This document shows, piece after piece, positions 1-12,621 of a DNA stretch of 64,000 nucleotides. The position numbers and the translations under genes were made by a program. A model generated the notes under the pieces. That model was not told the DNA's origin and did no database searches. It worked only from the letters and a program-made list of their open reading frames with translations. Origin of the DNA: Charina bottae (lineage: Eukaryota > Chordata > Lepidosauria > Squamata > Charinaidae); assembly GCA_023362775.1 (NCBI GenBank), contig JALMGJ010000011.1, positions 17,658,001 through 17,722,000 on the forward strand. Direction: 5' to 3'. Position 1 is the first letter of the stretch. The number at the start of each line of letters is the position of its first letter.

Positions 1-1265
1 GTTAACAACCCCAGTAGGAAATCAAATGAAAAGGATGCGAGAGAGTGGATTCTTCTCAGCCACCCCACTTTGCCTGCCCTGATCATGAGAACCCTTTCCT
101 TCCCTCCCTCACATCCCCAGGTTCTGTTACTTTTACACACAGACTGCAATGTTTTAGATGAATTACTCTGTCTGCTTAGTTGCTGCTGGGGGGAGAAAAG
201 AGAATGGAGCCAAAGATTTACTAGTTATCTTCTGCCTTAAATGCAAGCCACATCTTCTCACAGCAAACCTGAAAAAAGGTGTGTGTGTGTGGGGGGGGGG
301 GAAGCAGGCTAAGGCAGGGTGGTTCATGCAGAAGAGGTTTGTCTTATAAACTGGGGGTAGGGCTGTCCTTTCAAAGGTATCAATGAGTGATCAAGCCACG
401 CTAATCAGAAAATGGCATAAACACACCAGGATGTAGAACATCCGCTCCAAAGACGCTTCTTTGAAACCTCACATACCATTGCCAACTGGATTCAACCTTC
501 GGGTGGGGGTGGGGGTGGGGGCAGAGGATGTATCAGTCTTTTCCCCAACAAGCTGACGGGTGGGGGAGGAGGGAGAAAGTTTTTTCCTCCCCCCCCCTCC
601 CCATACTTCCTCAGGAAAAGGGTTTTTCCTTTCTCTTCCACACCCCTCCTCTTGGGGAGGAGAGAGATTGAATGACCTATAAAAATTAACTGTATACCCC
701 CCACCTGCCCCCCAGACATATATTGGCTTGAAGTGGCCGTTTTTCAAACGAGCTGCTTCAGCCCTCTGACTTCTGAGAAAGAAATCAAATCTGCAAGAGA
801 CACCCAGAGATGTTTCTGGGGGATATAAAGGATCCGCGTTCTCCTGTCATTCTTTGGAGGTCTCCTCTCTGCAGAAATGCCACCAGCCACCTTCCCTTTG
901 CTGCCTACAAGATGAACCCTGTCCCCAAGCTGTGTCTTCCCCTCCCCCCTGTTGGAAATCTGAGATATCTTCACCCACAGATGCCGGGAAGACTTCTGCT
1001 TGTGCCGAACTCCCAGGAGCAGACATTTCCCCTTCCCATCACAATGGAGATATGAAGGCTCCCCTTCCCAGAAAATCCTCAACTGTTAGGGAAGATTCAA
1101 TAAAAGGGTTCCTTTTGGGCATTGGGGGAGGGGATGAAAAATATCTTGGAAGCTGTTACTAGCATCCCCATTTCCATCTTTTGGCGGAGGGGGGGAGAGA
1201 GACAGGAGCCAGATCTCCCTCCCACTAGGCATTAGGTAAGGGGGGAAAATGGAATTGCATCTTAC
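1..1265 (-). other. STX1B: STX1B intron 1 (partial)
   Basis: This stretch lies 3' of the splice donor of STX1B exon 1 on the minus strand, so it is the start of intron 1 and runs off the window. It is rich in G and C homopolymer runs and has no exon-like block; a second STX1B exon (the acidic segment after residue 10) was looked for and not seen. The open frames here are low-complexity Pro/Gly-rich readings without family resemblance. Confidence 0.7.
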
Positions 1266-1295
1266 ACTTCTCAACTCCTGAGTGCGATCCTTCAT
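1266..1295 (-). CDS. STX1B: Syntaxin-1B coding exon 1 (start codon to first donor)
   Basis: The minus strand reads ATG followed by codons for MKDRTQELRS, the invariant N-terminus of syntaxin-1 proteins, and then a consensus donor GTAAGA directly after the tenth codon. Syntaxin-1 genes have exactly this short first coding exon. The Lys at position 2 and the final Ser fit STX1B; STX1A normally has Thr-Ala following. Syntaxin-1B is the presynaptic plasma-membrane Qa-SNARE that pairs with SNAP-25 and synaptobrevin. The other exons are beyond the left edge. Placement divergent from STX4, as in mammals, supports STX1B over STX1A. Only ten codons are visible, so identity rests on the peptide, the donor and synteny together. 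Confidence 0.8.
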
Positions 1296-1720
1296 TGCGA
1301 TTCCTGGTCAGGCTGTGGGTCCTCGGTGGGTTTTCTCCCCTAGGCTCCCTGTGGCACAGCAGACAGACACAGCGGTGGGGAAGGACCCCTCTTCTTTGGG
1401 GTGGAGGGGGAGAAGGCTGTGGGGGGGGGAGAGGGAGGTTGCTGGGAATTGCAGCGCTGGATAAATGGAGCTTCCTGGCTCAGCCAAGCTGGGAAGAGAA
1501 TGATGCTCTAAGGATGAAGAAAGGTTGATGCTGATGCAGCAAGGCAGGGTGGGAGGATGCAGGAAAGAGAGAGAGAGAGAGAGGCAGGGAGGGAGGGGGA
1601 GCAGAACGAAGAGGCTGAGCATGCTCCCTCCCACTCAAGGGGCTATGGGAGTTGTAGTCTTTCACAGAAGTGAGGGTGAAGGCATAGTAAGCTGGGTTTG
1701 CTTTGCTTGTATCACAATTT
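1296..1720 (-). promoter_or_regulatory. STX1B: STX1B 5' UTR and proximal promoter region
   Basis: This is the segment immediately upstream of the STX1B start codon. It is moderately G-rich with a GA microsatellite near 1566-1583. No TATA box in good position and no clear RE1/NRSF element was recognised, so the call rests on position only. Confidence 0.4.
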
Positions 1721-2605
1721 CAAGAATCGCCTCACCCTGACAGGAGCCTGTTCTTGTTTTGGAGAATATTTCTGGAGGGTTTCACCCAAGAGGACCACAC
1801 ACATTTATTTCCAGGTTGCAGACCCAGTCTGGGTGAGGAACCCTTTGAGCCCCACAGAGAAGCAATGCGGAAGTAATTAATTAATGCCTATAAATCTTAG
1901 GGGGGGGGAGAAGAAATATTGGTTACTTCCCCCTTAACCACTTCCAGAAGGTACCATGACTCGGTTGCAGCTAGTGTGAATCTGAGTCCCCAAAAGTTGT
2001 AATTCAAATATTTGGGTTTAAGGTGTTATGGCAGCCTTGAAAATAGACCTGCGAGGTTTTAGTCTACAGAAATGTTTACAACTCGCTTAAGGCTGATAGA
2101 GGTGGAATGGAGTTTTCTCATGTTCTTCCACCAAGCTGGCAGATTCCACTGCAGATGATTCCTTCCTGCTGTTGACAAAGCTTTTTGGGAAAGAATGATT
2201 TTACAGGATGGGTCCTAACCCATTCTGAGTTCTGACCGTGGAACCAGTAAAGGGGGACTATGGAACCAGGGAAGGGGGGACTTGCTCACTTGGTATGAAT
2301 CAGCACAGAGCAACAAAAAATCTAATCTTCTACACCCTGCCCTGGTTCACTACTCATCACACCTCCCTCAAGCTTACTTGCACCTCCTTTCATCTACAAG
2401 GAAAAAGTAAGTAGCTGCTTGGTGCTCCTAGAGCCAATGTTGTTACAAGGAAGTAATCACGAATATTTTCTTACCCCTTTACTTTGGTAGGCCAGCTACA
2501 GCCATTTCTAGATCAAAATAGCTTAGCCACAGGTTAAGTCATGGTAACATCATGACTCAGCTATGTAATTTGCTCTGTGCTCTTATGCATGGTGTTTTTA
2601 TGTTA
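1721..2605. other. Intergenic, nothing recognised
   Basis: AT/GC-balanced unique-looking sequence without a convincing open frame, repeat end or splice-flanked exon. Confidence 0.5.
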
Positions 2606-2612
2606 TTATGCA

Positions 2613-2931
2613 AGGGGAGCGTGGTGGCTCAGCGGGTAAGACGCCAGGCTTGTCGTTCGGAGGTTCGAGACCCTAGCCCCGCGTGATGGAGTGAGCTCCC
2701 GCACTCGCCCCAGCTCTTGCCAACCTAGCGATTTGAAAGCATGCAAATGCAAGTAGATGAATAGGTACCACTTTGGTGGGAAGGTAACAGCATTCCGCGT
2801 GTGTCATGCCGGCCACATGACCGCGGAAGCGTCTTCGGACAACGCTGGCTCTTCGGCTAACGGAGATGAGCACTGGCCCCTAGAGTCGGACACGACTGCA
2901 CAGATGTGCAGGGGGAACCTTTACCTTTACC
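2613..2931 (+). repeat. Sauria-type tRNA-derived SINE
   Basis: The head has a tRNA-like box A (GTGGCTCAGCGGGTAAGACG) and box B-like GGTTCGAGACC. The body carries the conserved CTAGAGTCGGACACGACTGCA block, resembling the Bov-B 3' end, and the tail ends in CCTTTACCTTTACC. A 7-bp duplication TTATGCA flanks it (2606-2612 and 2932-2938). It is mobilised in trans by Bov-B-type LINE machinery. Confidence 0.85.
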
Positions 2932-3054
2932 TTATGCATGGACTGGAAATTACAGCTGGTTTAAAATTCAGCCTAGCCACTGCTGTGTAACATTCCTGCT
3001 GAAAGTGTTGTGCTTCTAATTTCTACCAAGCTAAGCTTGTGGGACATTAATGCG

Positions 3055-3175
3055 GCCTTGACCAACTTGAGGCTGGACACCAGGTTAGGAACAGATTGTC
3101 ATGGAGAAAATATATCTATGTGGTTGCTAAGAGTTGACACCAACTTGATAGCACATAATCAACCAACCAGAAAGG
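3055..3175 (+). repeat. RTE-type LINE 3' end remnant
   Basis: Contains the block reading 'ATGGAGAAAATATATCTATGT GGTTGCTAAGAGTTGACACC' (split here) followed by an AATCAACC tail. The same block occurs at about 15160-15235 and inverted near 15305-15350, showing a dispersed family with an (AATC)n tail. Confidence 0.55.
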
Positions 3176-3473
3176 TTTTTCCTGCAGTTGCATCCATTAG
3201 AACTTCCTTCTCCTTCTAGAGATAAAGCTTGTACTGTATCAACCTTTGTACATTTCATAGGCACCCTGAAAGCAGTTTTATTGAAGTTGGCATTTGATGC
3301 TTCATGGCAGTACCATTCCACTATTCATGGTTATTGGTTTGTATATTTTAATATAGTCAAAGGTCCTTGTTTTATTTATTTAATTATAGTTCAAACTGCA
3401 TGGAAGGTAGGCATGGTACAACCAGCAGTACATAAATACTTTCTGGTAATTAATAAACAACTTGTAAGCAGAG

Positions 3474-4158
3474 TGCAAAAGCTGGCTTAAAACTCAACAT
3501 TAAAAAAACCCAGATCATGGCAAATAGAAGGGGAAGAAATGGAAGCAGTGACAGATTTTATTTTCTTGGGCTCCAAGATCACCGCAGACGGTGACTGCAG
3601 CCATGAAATTAAAAGACGCTTGCTCCTTGGGAGGAAAGCTATGGCAAACCTAGACAGCATATTAAAAAGCAGAGACATCACCTTGCTGACAAAGGTCCGT
3701 ATAGTTAAAGCTATGGTTTTTCCAGTAGTAATGTATGGCTGTGAGAGTTGGACCATAAGGAAGGCTGAGCGCTGAGAATTGATGCTTTCGAACTGTGGTG
3801 CTGGAGAAGACTCTTGAGAGTCCCTTGGACTGCAAGGAGGTCAAATCAGTCACTCCTAAAGGAAATCAACCCTGACTGCTCATTGGAAGGACAGATGCTG
3901 AAGCTGAAGCTCAAATACTTTGGCCACCTAATGCGAAGAGAGGACTCACTGGAAAAGACCTTGATGCTGGGAAAGACTGAAGGCAAAAGGAGAAGGGGAC
4001 GGCAGAGGATGAGATGGTTAGATAGCATCACCGATGTAATGAACATGAATTTGAGTAAACTCCGGGTGACAGTGGAGGACAGGAAGGCCTGGCGTGCTAT
4101 GGTCCATGAGGTCACGAAGAGTCAGACACGACTAAACGACTGAACAACAAAAACAACA
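3474..4158 (+). mobile_element. Bov-B (RTE) LINE, 5'-truncated
   Basis: This encodes the C-terminal part of RTE reverse transcriptase in broken frames: the AKAGLKLNIKKTQ block, then FIFLGSKITADGDCSHEIKR, then MVFPVVMYGCESWTIRKAER, a stop, and the LLRVPWTARRSNQSLL and LKYFGHLMRREDS blocks. It ends with the Bov-B 3' signature GAGTCAGACACGACTAAACG and an AACAAC-type tail. A stop at about 3774 interrupts the frame. An 8-bp AAGCAGAG lies at both ends (3466-3473 and 4159-4166). Confidence 0.9.
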
Positions 4159-4166
4159 AAGCAGAG

Positions 4167-6380
4167 GGTGGAAATACCAATCTCTGCAGTGGCCATAGTT
4201 TAGCTATTGTTTTGTGTTCAAGGAAGTGCAGGAAGTTTTCCCCAGCCTGGTAGCTCTGGAGGTGTTAGAATCCAGGGTCCATGCTGGTTGGACAATGATT
4301 GGATGCGAATGTAAGACGACTTTGTTGGGGAGGGCCGCCTTGTGCTTGGCAGGAAGGGCATCCATTGTATATCCATTACAAATTTCTTAAGGGACTTCCA
4401 TAGGAAAGTAGTTTTTTGGAAGGCCAACTGGCCCACCTTGCAACCAGTGTTCAGCTAAAACCCAGAGTTACAGCAAGAGAGAGCTCTTAAGAGAGAGAAA
4501 TGGGTTCGGCCACACACACGCAGATTACACAAGGCAATGACCAGCAAATGCTGTGAATTATCTGTTAGGTCAACTGGTTTGGATTGCTCTCTACAAAGCA
4601 TATCACATCCTTGGTTGAGATTACCATGCGGAAAAGCAACCTAAAAGTAGAGAATAGTACCAGAACAACAACAAAAAGTGGTACAATATTATTCAAATGA
4701 TGGATCTAGCAATGATGATAGATGAATTCTTAGGGTATATTACGGGGGGATTTTGAACATAGGGCACTAAATTTAAAATGAATGACACATGCTAAAATCC
4801 CAACTTCCATACACACTAAAGAGTGGAGAGGGGAAAAAGAAAACACCAGTCTTCTTGGTAACCCATCACAGTAAAGTGTGTTGGAGATAAATTTATTCTG
4901 ATTCATCACTTTAAGAATTGAATAAAATGGAACTGAGGCCTTGGTTTCTAAAGCTCAGTTTTAGGAAAGGTTATGCCTAGAAGAAACTCAGGAACTGCTT
5001 GAAGAAGTGGGAAATAGGATTAGGTTCTCTAGCTGAGCGTTGGTGGGATTGTGTGTCTATGAGCAACAAGCAAAATAAGCCTTGCCGCGTAATTTATGGA
5101 TTTAGGCTGAGAAGACAGTATTCAAATCTCCCCTTCACTAGTGAAACTCATTTATTAACCTATCACTACTCCTGCTCAGCTTAATGTATTCTAGAGGCTT
5201 GTGATGAGAAGGAAGTAAAGGAAAGATGGATGGAGAGATGGAAATGATAAAAAAAATAGGCAGACAGAAGGGGGAGGGGGTGGCTTGCCTCACTCTTCCA
5301 TCATCATGTGTGCCAATGATGGAAGGCTTGCCATCCACAGCAAAATTGTAAGCTTGGGACCAGAATAAAGTGGCAGAAATGCAAAAATTAAGTACACCAC
5401 TTCAGACAACGGACTGACTGCATTTCTGAAGGTTTAAAAAATGACTTCCCTGGAGAAAAATGTCTGCCAAACAGGCAAAAAGTTTCAGGTTGTGACCATC
5501 CTCCAGGGTTTATTAGTTGTCTGTCTGCAGGGTGTTGTATACATGGAAGAGCCTTCAGAGGCAGACTCCACCTCTGGGAATCACCCTTCTTCAATCCAGT
5601 GCCTCCAGATGTTTCAGATTTCAATTCCTGGGAATCTCAACTACCGTAGTAATCTTGAAAGTTGAAGGCAGCTGGCAGATGCCAGGTTGGGGAAGGCAGA
5701 CTCTGACGTGCTGCAGTCCAATCCCATCATCTCCAACTCCCACCTCATTTTCCTGCAGAGCATTTATAATCACTGTTCGCTGTCTCTGGAAACGCAGGCC
5801 CATCTCTAGTGCATAGAGAAACACCATGTCCTTTCCACTGAGTCAGAGGGAACCGGAGGGGTAATAGAGGCCAAAGCTCATGCAGGCCAACCCGGGCAAG
5901 TTTCAATGGCACATGGGTACACTTGTATCACTGGGTACGTGCTGCTGTGTGCTCGGTTGCCCAATTATGTTCTTTCTGATGAGAACTCCTGCTTGTAGAT
6001 ATATCACCACTGCATGAAGGAATGCAGCACTGCCCCCTGCTGTAGTAAATAACAACCTCAAACCACTGTGAATATTATACAAGCGAGTTTTGAAATTACT
6101 TTTGAAGAAAACTCGGGGTTGTACAACTGGGTGCACTTCTGGGTGAAAATGGGAGCATGGTACAAAGGGGGGGGGGAAAGCCAGCAAATTGATGGAGGAA
6201 AGGCTTTAATCAATCATGTACCTTGACCTTTATAAAAAGCAGTTGGTAAGAAAACTCAGAGCATTGAGAAGTACAATTCTTTGGCAGGAGAAGCTAGTGT
6301 GAAAAGAGGCTCGGAGTGGGTGGGAGTTTCTAAAAAAGGAGACACTAAAACATTATTTCCAGCACTTCCAATGAGAAACA
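4167..6380. other. Intergenic, nothing recognised
   Basis: No supported gene. Open frames are short and lack domain resemblance. A G-run interrupts at about 6168-6176. Confidence 0.5.
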
Positions 6381-6384
6381 AAAA

Positions 6385-6810
6385 TGAAAGCAGAAGCCAG
6401 TATTGGTCAGATTGCATCTAGAATATTGTGTCCAGTTCTGGATACCACACTACACAATTCAGGCAGTGGATCAGGTCCAGAGAAGAGCAATGAGGTTGAT
6501 CAGAAGACTAGAAACTTAAGCCTTATGAAGACAGATTGAAGGACGTGGGTGTTTTTAGCCTTCAGAAGAGTAAATTGAGAGTGGATGGCAGCAATCTTCA
6601 AAAATATTTCGCAAAGAAAAAGACAAACCCTTGTTCTTCAGCATTCCAGATTGCAGGTCATAGAATATTTCTGTGTTACAAGGAAGTATATTCCGACTGA
6701 ATGCTAGGGGGAAAGAAAAAAAATCTTCCTAACGATTAAGAGCAGTTTGACAGTAGAAGCAATTAGATAAAAAGGCGGATCCCCTTCACTTGATATATTT
6801 AAATGAAGAG
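6385..6810 (+). repeat. Old CR1-like LINE 3' fragment
   Basis: The order of blocks, roughly '[26 protein letters not shown]', then 'LRRLKDVGVF', then a cryptic 'RKKIFLT' stretch, follows the C-terminal end of CR1-type reverse transcriptases, with many stops. Strongly diverged. Confidence 0.5.
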
Positions 6811-7570
6811 TGGTACCTCCCACCTCTGTGATGCTATGTGTGAAACCAAGCCAGCAACTCAATTAAAAAAACCAAAGAGCTTTGCTCCCAAACCTATTCA
6901 GAAGCAAAACTCACCACCAACAAACAGCCTTCACCAACTTGGTGCCTTCCAGCTGTTTTGGATTTCCGTTCATAGGAATCTCAACTAGTAATTTTGGGAA
7001 TTGAAATCTAAATTAGCTGGAAGGTGACAGGTTAAGGAGGACTAGACCAGACTCTGAAGTGCTACAGTCTTGCCCTACCATCTCTGACTTCCACCTCACT
7101 TTCCTAAAGACAGTTATACGGTTAGGAGTAAAGGCAGCGCTATACTGGGTAAGGAAGAGTAATGTGTGCTTATAAGCTTCTGAAAAAACACCTTCCACAA
7201 CTTGCTTGAAATCTAATTGTTGGAAGGCCAGAACTATCCACTCTGCGCTGTCTCAGAGTGACCCACAGCAGAGACATACCACCATAGATTCAGGCTGGAG
7301 TTTTATGTAGTTTACCGAACTATTTTATAAAAAGATTCTGGGAATGCCAAATAATGGTGTTACTTACATGGTACATAAAGTCGTGATATTAATTGCATCA
7401 TTTAAAAATATTTTAATTCATTTTCAGGTCTTACGTATTGCATAATAAATCGGTAGACAAATTCATTCACCATCACCGGCCTTTGGTGGGCTGTCAAGAA
7501 TGCCATTCTATCTGTGATCAGGCCACCATAGGGATGACTTGTTTGCAATATTCTCCAGCTCCTAATAGTC
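6811..7570. other. Intergenic, nothing recognised
   Basis: No supported gene or classifiable repeat. 6940-7100 holds short imperfect matches to 5605-5760 (CAG-ATTTCAATTCC-type phrases), suggesting a diffuse old repeat. Confidence 0.35.
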
Positions 7571-7572
7571 TG

Positions 7573-8200
7573 TCAGATAAATGTGCTCATAAAAAACACT
7601 ACATTACTCAAACATGTTTTCTTCCTTGTCTTGTGCTGTATGTACAGTGAAAGCATTTTCTCCATCTTTTCTACAGCTGGATTTCTAATGCGCATGGTTA
7701 TCATGGCACAATGAACGTTATTGGCATTCTTCCTTATGCTGCAAATAGTAAATTCACCCAGGTTAAAAGCTTGTCCTAGGACTGAGGATCTTTCACCAGC
7801 TTTGGTGTGCTGTAATATGTCAAACTTTGTTTCTAGTATTAAAGAGGTCCTTTCCCTTTTGGGTAAGGGAATTGGATGTTGAGGGCCATTTTGACCCCAT
7901 AGTAACAGTAGTACACAATAGGAGACAGGATGCACAACTAGAATAACTGCACAACACGATGGTAAAAATATGAGTGAGGGCAGAAGGGGGTTTGGTGGGG
8001 AAATGTTCAAATGGATTCGGTGGGAAGAAATCTTGGCATGTTTCCAGACCACTGGCGCAAATCCACTATGTTAGCACAGATTCCATAACGGTGGTTATTT
8101 TTTCGCATACAGGAAAGTGAATTCTTGGCCAAAAGTGATCCAACGCATAATAGCAGATTTACATAAAGTGAATTTGCATAAATCAAGGGAAACCTGTAAT
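7573..8200 (-). pseudogene. Tigger/pogo-like DNA transposon, N-terminal transposase remnant
   Basis: A 159-codon minus-strand frame (7573-8052) contains the block KRERTSLILETKFDILQHTK followed by a 'GERSSVLGQAFNLGEFTICSIRKN' region. That is the helix-turn-helix (psq/CENP-B-like) DNA-binding start of Tigger transposases, and the following 'RNPAVEKMEKMLSLYIQHKT' matches the second DNA-binding part. The DDE catalytic domain is missing. At the right end the element finishes in a Tigger-like terminal repeat ending CCTGTAATT (about 8196). The N-terminal extension before KRERT is read-through of terminal sequence. Not a host gene. Confidence 0.7.
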
Positions 8201-9190
8201 TAATATTTTCATTCTGCTTTTTAGTTCCTTATGAAAACGGATTGCTGGCTTCAGTTCAAGTACTGTATCTCTTAAGGATCCTAAGACTGCAGGAACCTCT
8301 GAGGCACATCCAGGCCATACTGTTTAGTTAATACGTTTCAGAATCTAGTCTGAGAATGACATCAGAATTATTCTAAAGATCTGAAGTTGGCCTCTCCTGA
8401 GACAAACCCCTCCCTCCCAAACCCAGCTGTCAACTCATAATACCAAGATCACTGAGCAATCCAGTAACATACTTTGGGAACTCCTATTGGGAGCTTTCAA
8501 CCTTTTGCCCACCAGGAAAATTGACCATAATTTTTTTCTTACTATTTCACATCCTTAGAAACATGAGCACCTACCTTTTACTAAGTCAGTCTGCTGGTCC
8601 ATGACGCTTACTATTCCCAACACTGATCGGAAGCACATCTTCAGAATCTGGGGCTGAACTTGAAACCATCTGCATGTAAAGCAGGTGCTCCCTCACGGAA
8701 TTGTGGCCCTCTTCTTCTTCCTCTGTTCAGTCTTACAGATGAACATCCTTATTTTGACCTCACCTTCTTTCTAATCTTGATTACTTGGGCTAACACACTT
8801 TCTCCTTTTTGCAGATTTCCAATTCTGGATTCTTTCTAATTCGCAGGGCATGGCATTATTTGTTGCATGCAGAGCTGTGATCTAAAACAAAAGGAATCTA
8901 TAAATAAAGTAATATCAACAACAGAAACAAAGTTTTGCCTGGAGCTAGGGGTGGCATGTCATCCACGCTGGGAGGACTAGCAGGTATAACCACCTCAAGA
9001 CACCTTTGCAAGCAAATCCACAGAGGTCCCTAGTTCAAGACATTCAGAGGTCCATTGTCTACACGTTTCACTTGGACATTTATAAATAAATAGACAAATA
9101 TTTGGCTCTTCATCAATGGTTGGAGGCAAAGGAAAGGGGGGAAGCACCCTTCTAAATTGTCTCCCAGTTTTTAAAAAGTGCCTTTGGTAA
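8201..9190. other. Intergenic, nothing recognised
   Basis: No gene or confident repeat seen. Confidence 0.45.
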
Positions 9191-9198
9191 GGCTAGAG

Positions 9199-9333
9199 CA
9201 GTGTTTCTCAACCTTGGCAGCTTGAAGATGTGTGGACTTCAACTCCCAGAATTCCCCAGCCAGCATGCTGGCGTATGGAATTCTGGGAGTCGAAGTCCAC
9301 ACATCTTCAAGCTGCCAAGGTTGAGAAACACTG
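9199..9333. mobile_element. Palindromic hAT MITE (CAGTGTTTCTCAACC family), complete
   Basis: Long terminal inverted repeats start CAGTGTTTCTCAACCTTGG and make the element nearly a full hairpin. An exact 8-bp target duplication GGCTAGAG flanks it (9191-9198 and 9334-9341), which is the hAT signature. Non-coding. Confidence 0.85.
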
Positions 9334-9480
9334 GGCTAGAGAATGAACTACATTAGGCTTAAGTGGGGAAAGTACTGGTACCTTCACCAACACATTCATG
9401 TCATCTTCTTGACACCAATATGGAAGTAGTTTACCATTTCTTTTTTTCCCCACTATATATATTATATAATATTTAATATA

Positions 9481-9566
9481 TATAATTTATTTATTTATTT
9501 ATTTATTTATCTTATTTATACCCCGCCTATCCCCTACCTAATGGAGGGCTCTAGGCGGCTTACATT
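9481..9566 (-). repeat. CR1/L2-type LINE 3' tail
   Basis: An (ATTT)n run is followed by the reverse complement of the common tail motif (GCCTAGAGCCCTCCATTAGG, GGATAGGCGGGGTATAAATA). The same tail occurs at 53320-53392 in the other orientation. Confidence 0.65.
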
Positions 9567-9705
9567 CATGTAATTTCATATATTATACAATCATATAATC
9601 ATATCTTACACAAAATTGTCCCATCACTGTTATATTGCTTTTGTTTGTTAAATCCACCAATTAAAATAGTGTTTTCTTCTGGGATATTATATTAATTCCC
9701 TGTCT

Positions 9706-9780
9706 AGCCAGTACAGCCCTGGAATTTCCGAGTGGCCTCCTATCCAAGTGCTAACCAGAGTTGACCCTGCTTAACAAAAG
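9706..9780 (-). repeat. 5S rRNA-derived SINE fragment
   Basis: On the minus strand it reads GTTAAGCAGGGTCAACTCTG, then GTTAGCACTTGGATAGGAGGCC, split here: the internal promoter region of 5S rRNA (A box, intermediate element and C box area), with substitutions. Too short and diverged for a functional 5S gene. Confidence 0.65.
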
Positions 9781-9789
9781 AAAAATTAG

Positions 9790-12607
9790 TCCAAGTCAAC
9801 TACCTGCTACAGCTGCTGTGATTTGAGAGGAGAAACCAGATTTCTAGCAAGAGGCTTAGCTTAACCTATATAGGAGGGTCATAATGAGGGTCAGATAGGT
9901 GGCCTTCTCTCTAGGCATGCCAGCTTTCAAGATCTGTTTCAAATTTTCAGGGCTTCAGCTTCCTTTCTGGGGTCTTTGCAGGAAAGAAAGAAAGAAAGAA
10001 AGAAAGTGGGGGGGGGGGACTCAGGACGAAGAAAAATCAATACGGCAGGCTATTTTTTAAATGTATGGCTCAGAAGCCTTTGCTCTGCTCCACTGGGCTC
10101 CACCCCAAGACAGAAGCTGCTGCCAAGCTATTCCTCTAACTGAGCAAATTCCAGCTACCCTCTTATCTCAGTAGGTGACCCTTCCCAGCCCTACAGACTG
10201 GTGTTAGAAATCACCCTTTAGCTGCCAGGTTCCAGCTGCTAACTCTCAAGATTTGAGCCTCAGGAGAGCTGAAACCTTCCAGCTGAGAGCCAAGAGTTAC
10301 TGAAGGAGGTCCGAGATCGAAACGTGCTTTTTTGGAAATGAAGCCCATCGGATGACATAATAGTAACAACACAATCAGAATGCCAGCTCTTGTTGTTTTA
10401 AAGGAAAAATCCTGGTCCACTGAGAAGAGGTGCCGAGACAGACTTTGCAGGCAGCACGTGCTAGGCACGTCGTCTTCACTGACTTACAAACTCAGTCGTG
10501 AGAAATCCCTACCTCGAAGAATATGGTTTTCAACCTGGGGTTTTCTAGGTTAGGGAGGAGGGTGCTGAGAGGATGGGTTATGATGTTTGTTTGCCAGGAG
10601 CCCACATATTAAGGTATCTTGGTCACCATGTTTGGCAGGACAGCCACCCTCTGCAAGAAAATATTTAACACTTCTGGAATTGCCAGGCATCATTTCCTGA
10701 AAATGAAGCAGCAGCATGTAAGGCCAGGCGCCAGAAATGCCCAGCTCATGCAGAGGGACTGCAGTCAGATACCCAAAAGAGTCTTCCTGTGTTTATATAA
10801 CAGCAATTAGTTTCCAGCAGCAGGTTAGGAGACTCGTGGTGGAATAAAGGTGAAGTGACGTGCATATCAATATGTCAGAGAGCGAAATAAGGAGTATCAT
10901 CAGGACAGGATTTGGGGGCAGATGTCCTCAGCTCTATCCTGCAGATTGAGGAACAGGGATCTCCAAACGCAGCACCAGCCGGCTTACTACCTTTTGAAGT
11001 GATGAGCATCAAGCTTCACTTGAAGTTCAAGTCTGAAATAACATAACTGCACCACTGGAGATGAGGAAACACTGCAACATTCTCTTAAGATCCCTTTGAG
11101 CAGCTTGACACTCCCTCACACTGATGAACGTGGGAGCCAGTCGCTTTTTTAGAAACCGAAAAAGGACCGTTTTTGGTTTCTGAATTAAGCACTATCTAGT
11201 TGGCTGGGATCACACACCAAACTAAGCTGTGATGCAGTATGTTAGTTTAATGTGTTGCATGAACCCAGACATTATGGTTTATAAATCATGTTTTACGGCT
11301 TAGCATGCAGTGCAAAGCCAGATTCATTTTTATAGAACATGGTTAAACAAACCGTGGCTTATCCCCAGACCTCTGGGACATAACTGGAATCTTAAGACGA
11401 TGTTATCAGCCTTCTTACAAAATAGTTGCCCTGACAGGTGTTAACCAGCCACAAAATACCCATTGGCCAGTAGGTAAATTGGTGACACTACCCCTGCCAA
11501 CCCTCAGGATGTTCTCTGTCACCTTGGCTTACCTCTTTTCTGTGTAGAAGGGAACGCTTCTAAGCTGAGCAATGGACTGCAGCCACCCACTTTTTTTGCC
11601 TCTAGGACCAATGTAGGGCTCAGAGACATTCTGGAAAATGAAAATGAGGAGGGTGCTTACTCCTGTAGTTTCCTGTTTATTATTATTTTAATTAAAATGC
11701 TCTAAAACAAACAGGGAGGGCAGAGAGGCTGGTAGGTGGCAAGGGAGGTGGGGACCTAGGGTTGATATGTCGTACCACTAGCTTTATTTCCCATGAACCA
11801 CAGGCTGGAATATAACGGCACACAACACTCAGCACGGTGGGAAACAGAGACAGCGTCTATATTACTCCCACTAAACTAGATCTGTCAAAAAGCGCCGTGA
11901 CTTTGTTTCAACCAGACTTGACTTTCCATTGGGGTGGGACTGACAAATGAGCAGATTGGGGATGCACTTTGCATGTTGCAACCCTAAGCACTAACAGTAG
12001 CAGGCTGACCCTTATTCTCACACACAGCATTGTTGTCAGACTTAGCTAGCATACCTGCAGTTTTACTCAGATGCCAGTCTCCCTGTATTGTCGGGGTCCT
12101 GTGTGTTTAGGGTGATGGCCTTAGTCCACCAGAAGTAAATTATTTCCACTGTACCGTAATATGCCCTAACCTGCCTGCATCAACTATGGTGCTGTGGCTT
12201 CCCTCCCACCTTAATGGAGCGGTAGGGCTCCATTCATCCCTGCTCCCATCACACAGCTTTCCAACCTCCTGAGTCACTGGCTGCGCTATTGACACAGACA
12301 GCAGGGCAAGCTGCCAAGCAGCTGGCAAAGGGACTGGCCTGACGCAGCCAAACTTCTTTCAGCCCCCCCAGCAACAAAGCTTGAAACACTTCACCTGTGA
12401 AGCAGCAAAATGAATCAATTAATAACAGAAACCCAAACCTAGATATTAATTCCTCCCCCCCCCCATTTAAAAAAAGGATCTCAGCTCCTGTCCTTGAGAG
12501 GCAGTACTTTCCAAAGCTCTGCCTCTTTACAGAATCTGTTTCCTTGTGATATGAAAGAGAGAGAAAGATGTTGGGAGGGAGCACAGACACTGGAGAATTA
12601 TGGTGTC
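9790..12607. other. Intergenic, low-density unclassified sequence
   Basis: Contains a (GAAA)n run followed by a G-run at about 9984-10018. 11165-11370 is a possible old repeat with phrases such as ACCAAACTAAGCTGTGATGC and AAACAAACCGTGGCTTATCC that recur loosely at 14290-14590. No gene seen. Confidence 0.4.
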
Positions 12608-12621
12608 TTTATATAAGCAGA

